Shown: positions 8,523 through 18,120, counted from the stretch's first letter. The stretch is 64,000 bases of DNA from Viridibacillus soli (GCF_016612995.1 NZ_JAEOAH010000003.1:310001-374000), one strand, 5' to 3'. A program made the numbers and translations. The notes: generated by a model from the letters alone, not told the origin.

Positions 8523-9626
8523 ATGAACAAGATTACACGAAAAACATCATTTGGACAATGGTTTTTACCCATAAATCTTCAACTTTTTGAAGAAAACGTG
8601 AAAACGATGAAATTAGATGCTTATACGAAAAAACTTACGACGGATTCATTCTTAAAATTACTGCTTTTTACGCAGCTACAGGAAACAGAAAGTCTGCACG
8701 CGCTGAGTGATTGTCTTTTCGACGAACATCTTCAAAAAAGCACGAACTTAGAATCCATCAGTATTCCCCAGCTGTCACGCAGATTGAACGGCATGAATCC
8801 AGACATCTTCCAACAGCTTTTCCTTGATTTAGTCGTTCAAATTTACCAAAAAACGAATGTCTCGAAAAGCGTCATACCTTTAAAAATCATTGATTCGAGT
8901 ACATTACCTCTTAATTTAACGAATCACAAAGGGGCTGAATTTCGTAAAACAAAAGCGGGCGTTAAGCTTCACTTACGCCTGGTGTTCATGGAAAAAGGAA
9001 CGTTTTATCCCGAAAAAACGGTACTCACCATAGCGAAACAACATGATCGCAATCTACTCGAAGTCATGGTAGATGACCGAGAATGCATGTACGTTTTCGA
9101 CCGTGGCTACCTGGATTATGAACGTTTCGATCGCATGACAGATGAGGGTTTCTTTTTCCTTACGAGATTGAAAAAGAATACGGTTATCCGGGAAATTTAT
9201 GATTTTAAAATTCCTGCAGATTCTGCTGTTTTGTCGGATCAGATGGTGTTGATTGGCACCGTGCAAAATCGAGAAGAGAACTATTTTCGCTTACTCAAAG
9301 TGAAGGATTCAAAGGGGCATATCCTTTGTTTAATTACGAATCGCTTCGACTTAGAGCCTTATGAAATCTCAGACATGTACAAATCACGCTGGGCAATTGA
9401 GCTGTTTTTCAAATGGATCAAGCAGCATCTCAACATTAAAAAGTTCTATGGTCAAAGTGCGAATGCGATTTACAACCAAGTGTTCATTGCCCTCATTGTA
9501 TTTAGCTTGAATGTTTTAGCTCAAATTGAAACCAAGTGTAAACGAAAAATCCTGCATCGCAGGGTACGTGGATTTAAACATCCGTTAAGGTGCGTTCATT
9601 CGCAGCTTTCTTATGTCGTACCCTAA
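8523..9626 (+). mobile_element. IS4-family transposase, 3' end probably altered
   Basis: This 367-aa DDE transposase of the IS4 family carries IDSSTLPLN (first catalytic Asp), VFDRGYLDYERF (second Asp) and the YREK-type signature YKSRWAIELFFKWIKQHL, where Y, R, E and K are correctly spaced. The ATG at 8523 lies behind AAAGGAACTACAT. The tail after residue 340 (CKRKILHRRVRGFKHPLRC...) does not resemble the usual IS4 C-terminus, and I find no right-hand copy of the left flank in inverted orientation. The element is therefore probably truncated or rearranged at its 3' end and may be immobile. Confidence 0.85.
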
Positions 9627-9689
9627 CAAGCCTCTGATGGTTTGTCTTTTTTTGTTCCTCAACATCCTCACTTTTTAACATCTCTAACA

Positions 9690-9941
9690 TCAAATTTGCG
9701 ATTTTAAGCGATTGCTCACGTTTTTTCCCCACTTTTCTACAAAACTAACCCAATATGGTGTATCAATAAATTGCGCAGTATCGATGCGCCATTTACCTTT
9801 TCCACCGAGGTGTTGATGAGTGTCAAACGTGCCTTCTTTGCAGAACATGCATACTGTTCTGGGGTGTATATTAAGCGTTTTGGAGACCTCTAGTACAGTA
9901 AGATACTCCGGACCTTTAAATTGTTTATGCACGTAATCCAT
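9690..9941 (-). CDS. Excisionase-like helix-turn-helix protein
   Basis: This 83-aa protein starts with a MerR/excisionase-type DNA-binding motif: EYLTVLEVSKTLNIHPRTVCMFCKEGTF at about residues 11-39, followed by the basic wing GGKGKWRIDTAQFIDTPYW. Such small proteins help excision of mobile elements or act as regulators. It sits immediately downstream of the IS4 transposase, on the opposite strand. No integrase is nearby, so it is either a standalone regulator or a leftover from a mobile element. The ribosome binding site is AGAGGTGATTAA. Confidence 0.7.
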   Translation of the reverse strand: MDYVHKQFKGPEYLTVLEVSKTLNIHPRTVCMFCKEGTFDTHQHLGGKGKWRIDTAQFIDTPYWVSFVEKWGKNVSNRLKSQI

Positions 9942-9967
9942 TTAATCACCTCTAGTTATTGTATACG

Positions 9968-10058
9968 AAAAAAGATGACTCCTGTTAGAAACAGAAATCA
10001 TCTTTTTAAAATACCTAGCTTACGATTTATTTAATATTAGTACACTAAATCGTAAGCT
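9968..10058 (-). terminator. Two nested hairpins at the end of the 160-aa gene
   Basis: AGCTTACGATTTA (10018-10030) and TAAATCGTAAGCT (10046-10058) form a perfect 13-bp inverted repeat whose right arm lies inside the last codons of the upstream gene. Beyond it, AAAAAGATGA...CTGTT-AGA-AACAG...TCATCTTTTT (9968-10009) forms a second hairpin with T-runs on both strands. Confidence 0.7.
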
Positions 10059-10519
10059 TGTTCAAACGAACTGTCAAATGAACGTAGGTTATCGTTAATA
10101 CCGATATCTGCGTAATCTGTATGACTAGCAGCTACTTTCGTTAGTGCCATTGTAACTTTACTAGCAAGCGTTGAACCAAGTATTACTCGAACAATTTTAT
10201 TGTTAAATACTTCATCTAACACTTCTGGTACTGCGTGTAAATAGATTTCCCATGCCATAGCTTTAGCAGAAACAGGGAATGAAGTGCAGAAGTGATTTAA
10301 ATAAATCGTACGAGCTTTTACAGCAATGTCGTGACACTCTTTAAGTGAGCCTGCACATTTAGTAGCTGTATTGCCGTGAATTAAAGAAACTGCAATCGCC
10401 CTATCGTACTTACTGTTAATTCGAGCACCTGTAATGTTACCTACATTAATTTTTGAATCGATTAAATACTCGTTTTTTTCGTAATCAAATGAACCGCTGT
10501 CTTCTGGAAATAATCCCAT
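10037..10519 (-). CDS. Hypothetical protein (160 aa)
   Basis: This soluble, mostly helical protein is of a family I do not recognise. It begins MGLFPEDSGSFDYEKNEY behind GGAGAGATTTTC. The middle part has regularly spaced Ala residues (SAKAMAWEIYLHAVPEVLDEV), as in a helical bundle, and the C-terminus is acidic. It sits between the excisionase-like gene and a membrane protein, each in a separate unit, in a region with IS remains, so it could belong to a degraded mobile element. No function is assigned. Confidence 0.65.
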   Translation of the reverse strand: MGLFPEDSGSFDYEKNEYLIDSKINVGNITGARINSKYDRAIAVSLIHGNTATKCAGSLKECHDIAVKARTIYLNHFCTSFPVSAKAMAWEIYLHAVPEVLDEVFNNKIVRVILGSTLASKVTMALTKVAASHTDYADIGINDNLRSFDSSFEQAYDLVY

Positions 10520-10651
10520 GAAAATCTCTCCTTTGTCAATTCAACTTAGAGAAAACAATTGCAAGATTGCTCTAGAAACAATTTATTTTGCTACTCATGA
10601 ATATAAAAGGACAATAATGGGTTATTTTAACAACCTATTATTAAAGTTTTT

Positions 10652-11092
10652 TTAATTTGACGTCTTTGTTTTTCGGCTGTATATAGGCAATATTTCGTAA
10701 AATATATAAGTTACGGCGTTTAAAAAGAGCAAAATAATGACCTGCACCGTCGCTGTGATGCAAACAAATAAAACATCTGCAAACAGTACAATTTCTCTCG
10801 GAGGTAGTTCCTGATGCTCTAAGACTATTAATATAAGAAAAGAAGAAACGATAAAAGAAATAAAGAAAGCTAAGTAGGCAAATAGAGCATGTTTGTAAAA
10901 TGCAAGTCTGTATCTGCTGAACCAAAGGCAAATATTAACGAGTATAAAAATCAAAGGAAAAATTAAAAATTGGAAGACTTTCATGTTTATTAGTTCTTCT
11001 AATTGTGTCCAGTAAAGAATTTGAGCTATGCAGACAATAACGATATTTGTAAAAGCCACTATAATAGATGAATGTTTCTTTGTTGAATGCAT
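10652..11092 (-). CDS. Hypothetical four-helix membrane protein (146 aa)
   Basis: Four strong hydrophobic segments lie at about residues 8-28, 38-58, 66-90 and 100-128, with a short basic N-terminus (MHSTKKHSS) and C-terminus (YSRKTKTSN). I recognise no family motif. A strong AAAGGGGGGAAAACA site precedes the ATG. It is a single gene with no close partner. Confidence 0.65.
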   Translation of the reverse strand: MHSTKKHSSIIVAFTNIVIVCIAQILYWTQLEELINMKVFQFLIFPLIFILVNICLWFSRYRLAFYKHALFAYLAFFISFIVSSFLILIVLEHQELPPREIVLFADVLFVCITATVQVIILLFLNAVTYIFYEILPIYSRKTKTSN

Positions 11093-11351
11093 TGTTTTCC
11101 CCCCTTTGTTTTGAGTTGACTTGATTTTACCATTATTGTTTGTTTAACACTTATTTTTTTGAAAAGGGGTTGTTAAAATGACCTCTTATCGCTCTTTATA
11201 TAGTACCCTCCTTAATGGATTCACGTAAAACAAGAACATACATTTCCATTTTTGGTGAAAGGGTGAATAAAAAAAAGAATAACCCTGTATTAAAATCTTT
11301 TTTAGAATTATATGAAATGAAAAAAATTTATATTTTTCCGAAATTAGATTA

Positions 11352-11777
11352 TTGTCGTATTTTTCAAAATCTATATATTTTGCATCCCAAAGATACGATA
11401 AAAAAAGTTGGCAGTTTTTAAGCATCTCAGGGTTGGGACAGGATTTAGGTAAATTATACGGTGTTGCGATGAGCCAAGAAAATATTAAAAGTGAACAAGG
11501 CGAGTACTATCAAGACTTATTATTCATTAACTATATTGAAGGACTTATGGATGCTGGGTGGAATGGGGATATTACATTGCCTAGATACGGATTTTACGCC
11601 TCTTTCGCTTTACGAAGTGTATGGGAAGTACCGAAATTATTCATGTTAGCCGCAAACCCCCAAATGGATTTAGGCACCAAGCAGATCAGTGCATTTGAAA
11701 ATCTTAAACGCATTGTATGTCTCCAAATGGATTTAGGTAAAGAGGCGGATAGTTTAATGCGAGAAGCTAATCTTTAG
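11352..11777 (+). pseudogene. C-terminal fragment of an APH-like phosphotransferase
   Basis: From about position 11425 the frame reads ISGLGQDLGKLYGVAMSQ, then INYIEGLMDAGWNGD and RYGFYASFALRSVWEV. This pattern (hydrophobic-G-x-DLG, then Y-x-x-GL-x-x-AGW-x-GD, then a Tyr/Ala/Leu-Arg helix) resembles the C-terminal part of aminoglycoside-phosphotransferase/choline-kinase fold enzymes of Bacillales. The kinase N-lobe and the catalytic HGD..N region are absent, and there is no ribosome binding site. It is most simply a gene remnant. A free-standing short protein cannot be excluded. Confidence 0.45.
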
Positions 11778-12206
11778 GAGTAAGCATATTTTACACAATT
11801 CACTAGACATCTAGGTTCAAGGTATTTGTTTGCGAACAGTTTCACAATAAATATTTACCCGATTTTCCATTTCTATCTAACCAATAATTTATTAATATTC
11901 ATTGTCGATAAACTTATTTATTCATGGGCTAAGGATTCAAAGATAGAGGCGAAACTAATCAATGCCCGTTCAAAGAACGTAGATGAAAAACTATTTTCGT
12001 GATTCTTTTCAACGTAAAGGTAATTTTGAAGATATTTCGTTGCTATTCCATTAAATTTACGTACGCATCCTTTTAAACGACTACGATGTATTTTCCGATT
12101 CGTACTGCTTCTTTGGATGAAAAGTGAAGACAGGTTTAACCATCTATCGTTGTTAGAAAAAAGAAATTGTATAAAGTTACTTCTACCTTTGAGATGCTCG
12201 AAGATG
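11778..12206. other. Gap without recognisable gene
   Basis: About 430 AT-rich nt contain stops in all frames; I see no clear hairpin or promoter of note. Confidence 0.4.
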
Positions 12207-12716
12207 TTATTTATTAATTGAATTTGCTATTTTAGACAATGCCTCTTTTGTAAATTTATCAAGATGTATCTTATCCACCATTAAAGTATACTGGAGGCCA
12301 TATTTTTCAAAAACCAGTAAATCGAAATTTTCAGTGATTACATAAACTGCTTCACTTCCGTCATTTAATTTCATTCTTTGGACATTTTGATCAGCCGTAA
12401 ATTCTTGTTTATATTTTAAGGAGGTAACTAAAATTTTATAATGTACTTCTCCTGAGTTCTCATTTAGATAGGTAATTTCCAGTTGAGGATTTCCCAAGGT
12501 AGTAAACCTACCAAAATTATGGGTGAAAGCAATGGAAGGAATTCGTGTGGGCAATGATATATCAAGCTTAAAAAAGTCTTCAGCTTCTTTAAGGGCTTCA
12601 TACGTTTGTTTATAACCACCTTCAAGATAAATTTTTTCTAGTTCTTCACCGTTTGCTTCCTTATGTTCCATTCCAAAGCAAAAAAGAAGTAGTAATACTA
12701 AGCAAAGTTTTTTCAC
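12207..12716 (-). CDS. Exported protein, DUF4367-like
   Basis: This 169-aa protein has a cleavable-looking signal peptide (MKKLCLVLLLLFCFGMEHKEANG, a basic start then a hydrophobic core). The mature part contains ISLPTRIPSIAF followed by beta-rich segments (QLEITYLNENSGEVHYKI, GSEAVYVIT) and a final helix, an arrangement seen in DUF4367-type domains that accompany anti-sigma or secreted proteins. The start is GTG behind GGAGGATGATTAA. It is a single gene; the function is unknown. Confidence 0.65.
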   Translation of the reverse strand: MKKLCLVLLLLFCFGMEHKEANGEELEKIYLEGGYKQTYEALKEAEDFFKLDISLPTRIPSIAFTHNFGRFTTLGNPQLEITYLNENSGEVHYKILVTSLKYKQEFTADQNVQRMKLNDGSEAVYVITENFDLLVFEKYGLQYTLMVDKIHLDKFTKEALSKIANSINK

Positions 12717-13084
12717 TTAATCATCCTCCTAATACATTTAAAAAACCCAATAATATTATTCCCTAAAAGAAAATGTTTACAGCCTTTATTTACAATAAAA
12801 TATTTCCAGTTATTAACACACCTCACTGCTTTAACTACAAAAAAAATAAAGCGGGCTGCATAAATACACAAATTTGAGTTTCAAAGAGCAGGACTAATTA
12901 GTACTCACCTTAAAGTTTACATTTAGGTATATATACCAAATTAACTTGAAGGTGTTTTTTTGTTTAAAAGATTTCGATTTCTCGTATCAAAATTACATGA
13001 ACGAAAGTGTAATTATCATGAGTTTACATTGTAAGAGAAAAACTGTATCAACTATATGTAACCGTATTCACTAATCCCGCTTCA
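12717..13084. other. Gap without recognisable gene
   Basis: About 370 nt carry no supported reading frame and no convincing motif apart from AT-rich flanks. Confidence 0.4.
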
Positions 13085-13129
13085 ACATAAAAAATGCCTC
13101 ACAAGTCTAGAAACGACCTCTGAGGCATT
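13085..13129 (-). terminator. Rho-independent terminator of the YusW-like gene
   Basis: AATGCCTCA and TGAGGCATT arms lie just past the stop codon on the minus strand and are followed by a T-run. Confidence 0.85.
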
Positions 13130-13141
13130 CTCTTGCTCTAT

Positions 13142-13633
13142 TTATTTTGTCTTATTATATTCCTTCACTGTTCCATCTGCGAATTTCACTTGAAGTTCAA
13201 ACGAAATATAATTTTCGTCTATACCAAAAACAGAAATCACTTGATCGATTACTTCATCATTTGCTGTTGTTGCATCAAATTTGAGTTTCTTAAATAATGG
13301 CTCTAACTTAGTTAAAGCCTCGTCACCTTTAAGCTTCACATTATTTCGATCATCGTCCAGTTCTGCCTCCACACCTGTTTTTTCATTTTCATAGTCAACT
13401 TCATACGATTCTGTCGCTGAATAATCAACGCCTAAAGAAAACTCCGCAAAATTATAAGGCAAATTTTCCTTCGTTTGATTTGTACTTTCTTGTACATTGT
13501 TATTCGTGTTCGTATCCGTTTTCTCTTGTTCAACCGGCGCTTTCACTGGAACATCCGATGCCTTATTATTATTACATCCGTACAACGTACCAATTAGGAG
13601 TGGCACTCCGATAACCATTTTCAAATGTTTCAT
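13142..13633 (-). CDS. YusW-like lipoprotein
   Basis: This 163-aa predicted lipoprotein has a short signal followed by the lipobox-like LYGC, so Cys20 would be lipidated and the protein anchored outside the membrane. A Thr/Asn/Gln-rich linker (DTNTNNNVQESTNQTKEN) leads to a C-terminal domain of about 100 residues with the YusW pattern: PYNFAEFSLGVDY, EVDYENEKTGVEAELDD, then FELQVKFADGTVKEY. The family has no known function. The ATG follows AAAAGGGGTGATTTTAA. It is a single gene. Confidence 0.8.
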   Translation of the reverse strand: MKHLKMVIGVPLLIGTLYGCNNNKASDVPVKAPVEQEKTDTNTNNNVQESTNQTKENLPYNFAEFSLGVDYSATESYEVDYENEKTGVEAELDDDRNNVKLKGDEALTKLEPLFKKLKFDATTANDEVIDQVISVFGIDENYISFELQVKFADGTVKEYNKTK

Positions 13634-14196
13634 TTAAAATCACCCCTTTTGAATTTACTTATGCATTTTTATTATTCCCCATTATTAAAAGACTAAACTT
13701 TTCAAGTTATTTACCTTGAATTAATCTAAGGTTAAATGGAGATGTACATTATTAAGTCCTATATTATTTACAGTCGTTGTCTGCACAATCCTATTTTCTA
13801 TTCTTATTTTAAGCACATTTTCTAATCAATTTTAAATTTTTATATAGTTATAGCTTGGTCGATTATATCTGTCATTATTGCTGCACAAGTTATTTTCTAA
13901 AGTGCTATTATTACTGGCGAACTTAATTTAGGTGGTGATGCTTTCTCCACTTATCTGTTTTAATCATTTTCGCATTCAATATAGTGAATCCAGTGATTCA
14001 TTAGATGCGACGGAGCAAGTAAAATTCACTATACTTTGAAGTGCTTGCAAAATAGGAATCATATGTATTTCTAAACAAAACAAAAAGGGCTGAAGTAATG
14101 CAGTTTATTTGGAAATCTGTGTACTTTAGATTCGAATCAAAATAGGAAATTATTTTCTTTTACATACGAAAGATATGTATAGAGTAAACTATTAAT
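13634..14196. other. Gap without recognisable gene
   Basis: About 560 nt hold short hydrophobic reading frames on the plus strand, interrupted by stops around 13740-14035. They could be a decayed membrane-protein gene, but I cannot name a family. Confidence 0.35.
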
Positions 14197-14240
14197 TTAA
14201 AAAAGCTAGGATGACTAAGATAAGTCATTCCCAGCTTTTG
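14197..14240 (-). terminator. Terminator of ywbE
   Basis: AAAAGCTAGGATGACT and AGTCATTCCCAGCTTTT pair with one bulge and run into Ts on the minus strand immediately after ywbE. A near-copy occurs at 20933-20974. Confidence 0.8.
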
Positions 14241-14244
14241 ATTT

Positions 14245-14439
14245 TTATTCAATAATGTCACAGACACGACCAATTTGACCGTCTGTGAGGCGAACTTTAA
14301 TACCATGAGGATGGAAAGATGAGTTCGTCAATAAATCTTTTACGACACCTCTCGTTTTATTACCTGTTCGTTGATCTTTCTTTAAGATAATATCTACGAC
14401 AATCCCTGCTTTTACATCATTTCTATTTTGTCCGTTCAT
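14245..14439 (-). CDS. ywbE: YwbE family protein
   Basis: This 64-aa protein matches YwbE throughout: NRNDVKAGIVVDIILKKDQR, the TRGVVKDLLTNSSFHPHGIKV core and the ending GQIGRVCDIIE. The family is a small conserved firmicute/proteobacterial protein of unknown function, thought to be cytoplasmic. The ATG follows GAAGGGAATTTTCAA. It stands alone with its own terminator. A duplicate of its last codons and terminator lies at 20933-21003. Confidence 0.9.
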   Translation of the reverse strand: MNGQNRNDVKAGIVVDIILKKDQRTGNKTRGVVKDLLTNSSFHPHGIKVRLTDGQIGRVCDIIE

Positions 14440-15213
14440 TTGAAAATTCCCTTCTAAGCTGCTTCTATGATTAGTCTAGTATATCATAATATTTTTATCT
14501 CAATGATTGACAAGAAGAAATATACTATGTAGATCTTTAGAGACTACAAATGGAGCAATTTATGTTACAGTTCATTTTCCATTCAATTGATGAACTCCCG
14601 AATCTGTGTTTGTCATAATAATTGTACCTGTCCCTAATTACGGATATGCGACCATCATACGTTGAAATCCGGCACCCCAACCAAGTGAAGATATTTCAAT
14701 TTCTTGGTTTGACCTATCTAGAAAAACGCCAAGTCCAGTCTATTCTTTACAACCTTGAGAAGTATGCAATTCATTACCATACTACTTGGAATTCCCATCT
14801 TACTTTTACTTTTTAGGGAGTTCATTAGTTCAATAACAAAAAAGGCTAAATCTAATAGTGTTGTTAAAAGGCCAGCAGCAGCTGGATAAGGATATATTGG
14901 ATGTTTTCCCTCAACTATTTCTCCATTTTTATTCTTGTGGAATAACTGGAACAATTTCAGTCATACAAGATTGCTCTTGAGTTACTATAATTCTCCTCTA
15001 AGTCGCAATAGTTCATCTCTAAGTTACAAAAGCGCTCCCTCAAGTTATATCAATTCATCCCGCAACCAATAAGTCTTCCCGGTGAAGAGATCGATATTGA
15101 AAATCATTCTGATATTTGCGAGTGAAGTGATTACTGTCCCATAATTACTAGAACCAATCATTAACTCTAAAATAGGATATAAATTTTTCTATTTGTCTCC
15201 GTTTCTTTCAAAT
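14440..15213. other. Degenerate gap with short tandem repeats
   Basis: No intact gene is seen. On the minus strand at about 14820-14954, FHKNKNGEIVEGKHPIYPYPAAAG and a hydrophobic helix look like the start of a lost membrane protein. Around 14973-15070 there are four to five diverged 21-22-nt units built on CTAAGTTACAAAAG.TC.TCCC. I see nothing else. Confidence 0.45.
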
Positions 15214-15255
15214 AAAAAAAGACTTAAAGCTATTACAAGCTTTAAGTCTTTTTTT
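15214..15255. terminator. Bidirectional hairpin terminator
   Basis: AAAAAAAGACTTAAAGC and GCTTTAAGTCTTTTTTT are a perfect 17-bp inverted pair with an 8-nt loop, followed by T-runs on both strands. The gene it served (the aldo/keto reductase remnant beside it) is mostly gone. Confidence 0.85.
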
Positions 15256-15276
15256 CAACTGTATTTTATAATCCGC

Positions 15277-15333
15277 TTAAATAATCTCTTCAATATCCGC
15301 TAAATCTTTCGCTATATGAATAATTTCGATTGG
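15277..15333 (-). pseudogene. 3' end remnant of an aldo/keto reductase gene
   Basis: Minus-strand codons read PIEIIHIAKDLADIEEII then a stop. The last 11 residues are identical to the C-terminus of the intact reductase at 21051-21983 (AKDLADIEEII). Upstream sequence is replaced by an IS3-type fragment, so only the tail and its terminator survive. Confidence 0.6.
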
Positions 15334-15349
15334 CTTGCACAGCTCACTG

Positions 15350-15439
15350 GATGGTTATGTACATTGGTCCTATAACGTATGCATTCATGATACACTCGAT
15401 TATTTAACACCGGTGGAATTTAAGCAACAGTTCTTATAA
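15350..15439 (+). mobile_element. 3' fragment of an IS3-family transposase (orfB)
   Basis: The plus frame reads YVHWSYNVCIHDTLDYLTPV followed by EFKQQFL and a stop. This is the characteristic YN-x-x-R/C-x-H-x-x-L-x-YLTP-x-E-F ending of IS3-family integrase-like transposases. Nothing of the catalytic core remains. Confidence 0.7.
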
Positions 15440-15474
15440 AAGTTGTCTTATTTAGCGCTGACACACCATAATTA

Positions 15475-16344
15475 TTACTTCACATTTATAGTTCCTTTTT
15501 TACTTAACAGCTCCATTTTATTTGATGCATCACCAATAGTTCCTTCTTTTGATTTTTCAGTATTCGTTTTTTTCTCAAACCCATCTAAATCAACTGTTAT
15601 ATCAGATGAATCACTGTTAGCAGTAAGAGATAATGAAGTGGGAACTTCTTTATAAGACACAGTAATATCTCCTGACTTTGTTTCTACAAATAATGACTCG
15701 CCTTCTTTTGTATCTTTGATTGATACTTCACCATCTTCTGAAGTAATTTTCACCTTAGGGCTAATCACACTTGCAAAATAGTTATCACCAGTAGTAGAAG
15801 TTACAGTTAACTCATTTAATGAACTTTCTTTCAAGCTTAATTCTCCATCTTTTGATGTAAACTGGCCTTTTTCAGCTGACAATCCTTTAATTTTTTCAGT
15901 ACCAGAGTTGTTTAAAATTACAATGTTTTTAATCGTTAAATCATTCATTTTTATCTCACCAGAGCTATTATTTAATGTAATAGTATCTAATGCATTCTTT
16001 GGTATAGAAATATAGATAGTACCCTTTTTCCCGAAACTGAATCCTCCAGTAAAGCTTCTCTTTTGATCTTGCTGATTAACTAAAATTTTCTTGCCATTAT
16101 TGTTAATTGTTACAGGATCGTTCTTTTTGTCTTCTTGCTTTCCTTCAACTTCAATTGTTATTTTTTTTGATTCAGTATTTTTGAACTCAATATCCCAAGA
16201 TTCATTGTTTATTTCTACTTCTTCAATACGATCTATTTCAAAGGAATTTTCTTTTTCAAAACTCTTTCCACCTGCTCCTTTGATGATAAAAGCTAATCCG
16301 CCAATTGCGATTAATGCAACAGATGCTAGTATTATTTTTTTCAA
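15475..16344 (-). CDS. DUF4097-type membrane-anchored beta-helix protein
   Basis: This 289-aa protein has an N-terminal hydrophobic anchor (KKIILASVALIAIGGLAFII) followed by an extended beta-repeat domain: successive strands such as ITLNNSSGEIKMNDL, FTSKDGELSLKESSL, VKITSEDGEVSIKDT and LFVETKSGDITVSY. This is the right-handed beta-helix pattern of DUF4097 'putative adhesin' proteins, often encoded beside ABC-2 transporters or signalling genes. It is the last gene of a run with the ABC permease (20 nt upstream). The start is TTG behind AGGAATGAAGA. The role, perhaps envelope-stress sensing, is inferred only. Confidence 0.8.
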   Translation of the reverse strand: MKKIILASVALIAIGGLAFIIKGAGGKSFEKENSFEIDRIEEVEINNESWDIEFKNTESKKITIEVEGKQEDKKNDPVTINNNGKKILVNQQDQKRSFTGGFSFGKKGTIYISIPKNALDTITLNNSSGEIKMNDLTIKNIVILNNSGTEKIKGLSAEKGQFTSKDGELSLKESSLNELTVTSTTGDNYFASVISPKVKITSEDGEVSIKDTKEGESLFVETKSGDITVSYKEVPTSLSLTANSDSSDITVDLDGFEKKTNTEKSKEGTIGDASNKMELLSKKGTINVK

Positions 16345-16364
16345 TCTTCATTCCTCATTTCCTT

Positions 16365-17069
16365 TTAAGCTAAATCTAGTTTTTCAACTTTATGGTAAGA
16401 AAGATAGCCGATTAGAAGACCAAGTAAACATAATGTTATCGGTACTCCAATGAATTGAAACAAACTAACCTGACTCCCACCACTAGATACATTTCCGTTA
16501 ATCAAGAAGCTAATTAATACTGCCGAGGTAATAGTTGTAGCCGTTGATTTTTTTCTCATACCAAAATAAAGAGGAATTAGACTTACTCCAGCAATCATAA
16601 AAGCACTAATAAAAGTTGTTGGCACTGTAGCAATCATGACATTCAAACTAACTGGCGTTTCAAAGAACCCAATAATTGGATTTAAGAAATAGACTAACAT
16701 ACTAATGATAAAAGTAGAAATGATTATGCTAAAAAAACAGAATGCAAAGATAATAGATAACTTAGCTTGCATTAATTTTTTTCGTTTTAGTGGATAGCTA
16801 AATAATAATTGAATCGTTTTGTTCCTGTATTCATCAATTACTAAACGAGATAAAATAACACTCGAAAAAATTATAAATACGATTCTTATAAAAATATTTG
16901 CTAAAGACATGAATTCCACATAATCTGTAAACATCAGATCATCTTCAACTTTAGAACCCCACGCCATAAGAGAAACTGCAGCGAAGATTCCCACGATACA
17001 GATTATTAATCCTTTAAAATAACTAGATAACTGATTTTTTTTCCATTCTAATTTCATTAATTTAACCAT
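16365..17069 (-). CDS. ABC-2 type transporter permease
   Basis: This 234-aa protein has six hydrophobic segments and the N-terminal amphipathic start (KLMKLEWKKNQLSSYFKG) seen in BcrB/ABC-2 permeases. The conserved stretch VIDEYRNKTIQLLFSYPLKRKKLMQAK lies after the second helix. Together with the ATPase encoded just upstream it should form an exporter or antibiotic-resistance pump. The ATG at 17069 is preferred over 17084 because GGAG sits 9 nt before it. About 130 nt separate it from the ATPase gene. Confidence 0.85.
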   Translation of the reverse strand: MVKLMKLEWKKNQLSSYFKGLIICIVGIFAAVSLMAWGSKVEDDLMFTDYVEFMSLANIFIRIVFIIFSSVILSRLVIDEYRNKTIQLLFSYPLKRKKLMQAKLSIIFAFCFFSIIISTFIISMLVYFLNPIIGFFETPVSLNVMIATVPTTFISAFMIAGVSLIPLYFGMRKKSTATTITSAVLISFLINGNVSSGGSQVSLFQFIGVPITLCLLGLLIGYLSYHKVEKLDLA

Positions 17070-17196
17070 GTTAAACATCTCCATATAATGTTTTTTATTT
17101 TATTCTCAAGCAAGCAATAGTGACTAGGTTATTACCAATTCTTTGCTTGATTGTTCTACTTATTAAATAACATCCACTATTTCTAATTTAATTAAT

Positions 17197-18120
17197 TTAA
17201 GCATGAATCCCTTCTCCGTTCATTAATTTCATGAAGTATTCTTCTAATGAGCTATGCTTTTTATTTATACTTTCAATCTCAATATCATTCAGAATAAGTG
17301 CCTTTGAAATTTCTTGCTGCGTTACAGTCATTTCATAAATGCGGATATTCTTCTCATTCATAATTTTATAATTATTTAAGCCTAGATGATGATCTAAAAT
17401 GTAAGCTGCTTTTTTAATATCTTGAACCGTCACCTCAATATAATCTGTCTGTTCCCCATTGATATTTTCCATCGAAACTTCTTTTATCAATTTCCCATTT
17501 TGTATGACTCCGATTGTGTCCGCCATTTGTTCCATTTCAGCTAATATATGGCTCGAAACTAATAGAGTAATGCCATATTCTTTACAAAGCATCTTAAAAA
17601 GATCTCGTAATTCTTTTATACCAATAGGATCTAAACCATTAATAGGTTCATCTAAAATTAACAGTTCTGGTTTTGTCGTAATCGCTCTAGCAATTCCTAA
17701 TCTCTGTTTCATTCCAAGAGAAAAGTCTTTTACTTTTTTATCATCGACATTGTGTAACTTCACAAGATCTAAAGCATGATCAATAGACTTCTTATCATAA
17801 TAGCCCATGTACTCACAATGTAAGTAAAGATTCTCTCGAGCTGTTAGTTTGTCATAAAAAATAGGATATTCAATAATTGTTCCCATTCGTTTTAACACTT
17901 CATATGAAGTATTCGTTAACTTCTCACCAAAAATTTCTATATCACCACTTGTTGGTTTAATTAAATTTGTAATCATTTTCATAATCGTTGTTTTACCAGC
18001 CCCGTTTGGACCTAAAAACCCGTAAATTTCACCTTTTTTAACATTCATATTTACTGCGGAAACAACCTCTTTTCCTTGAAATACTTTTGTTAGTTGATTT
18101 GTTCTTAATATATATGTCAT
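17197..18120 (-). CDS. ABC transporter ATP-binding protein (BcrA-like)
   Basis: This 307-aa protein has Walker A GPNGAGKTT at about residue 38, a Q-loop region, the signature FSLGMKQRLGIARA near 138, Walker B LLILDEP and the H-loop ending VSSHILAEME. The C-terminal 90 residues form the extra domain common in bacitracin/lantibiotic-type transporter ATPases. It pairs with the permease downstream. A response regulator and histidine kinase lie directly upstream on the same strand, so induction by the two-component system is plausible. AAGGGGAAAACAAG precedes the ATG. Confidence 0.9.
   Translation of the reverse strand: MTYILRTNQLTKVFQGKEVVSAVNMNVKKGEIYGFLGPNGAGKTTIMKMITNLIKPTSGDIEIFGEKLTNTSYEVLKRMGTIIEYPIFYDKLTARENLYLHCEYMGYYDKKSIDHALDLVKLHNVDDKKVKDFSLGMKQRLGIARAITTKPELLILDEPINGLDPIGIKELRDLFKMLCKEYGITLLVSSHILAEMEQMADTIGVIQNGKLIKEVSMENINGEQTDYIEVTVQDIKKAAYILDHHLGLNNYKIMNEKNIRIYEMTVTQQEISKALILNDIEIESINKKHSSLEEYFMKLMNGEGIHA

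Noticed and set aside
9690-10519. Considered as part of a prophage because of the excisionase-like protein
   Set aside because: No integrase, capsid, portal or lysis gene is present, and neighbouring genes have separate terminators.
11186-11425. Opposing short frames upstream of the phosphotransferase fragment
   Set aside because: Both strands are open only because of base composition; neither has a ribosome binding site or family motif.
14718-14954. 78-codon minus-strand frame with YPYPAAAG
   Set aside because: The first part looks protein-like, but no family could be named and the second half has chance-like composition; it is mentioned only in the gap entry.
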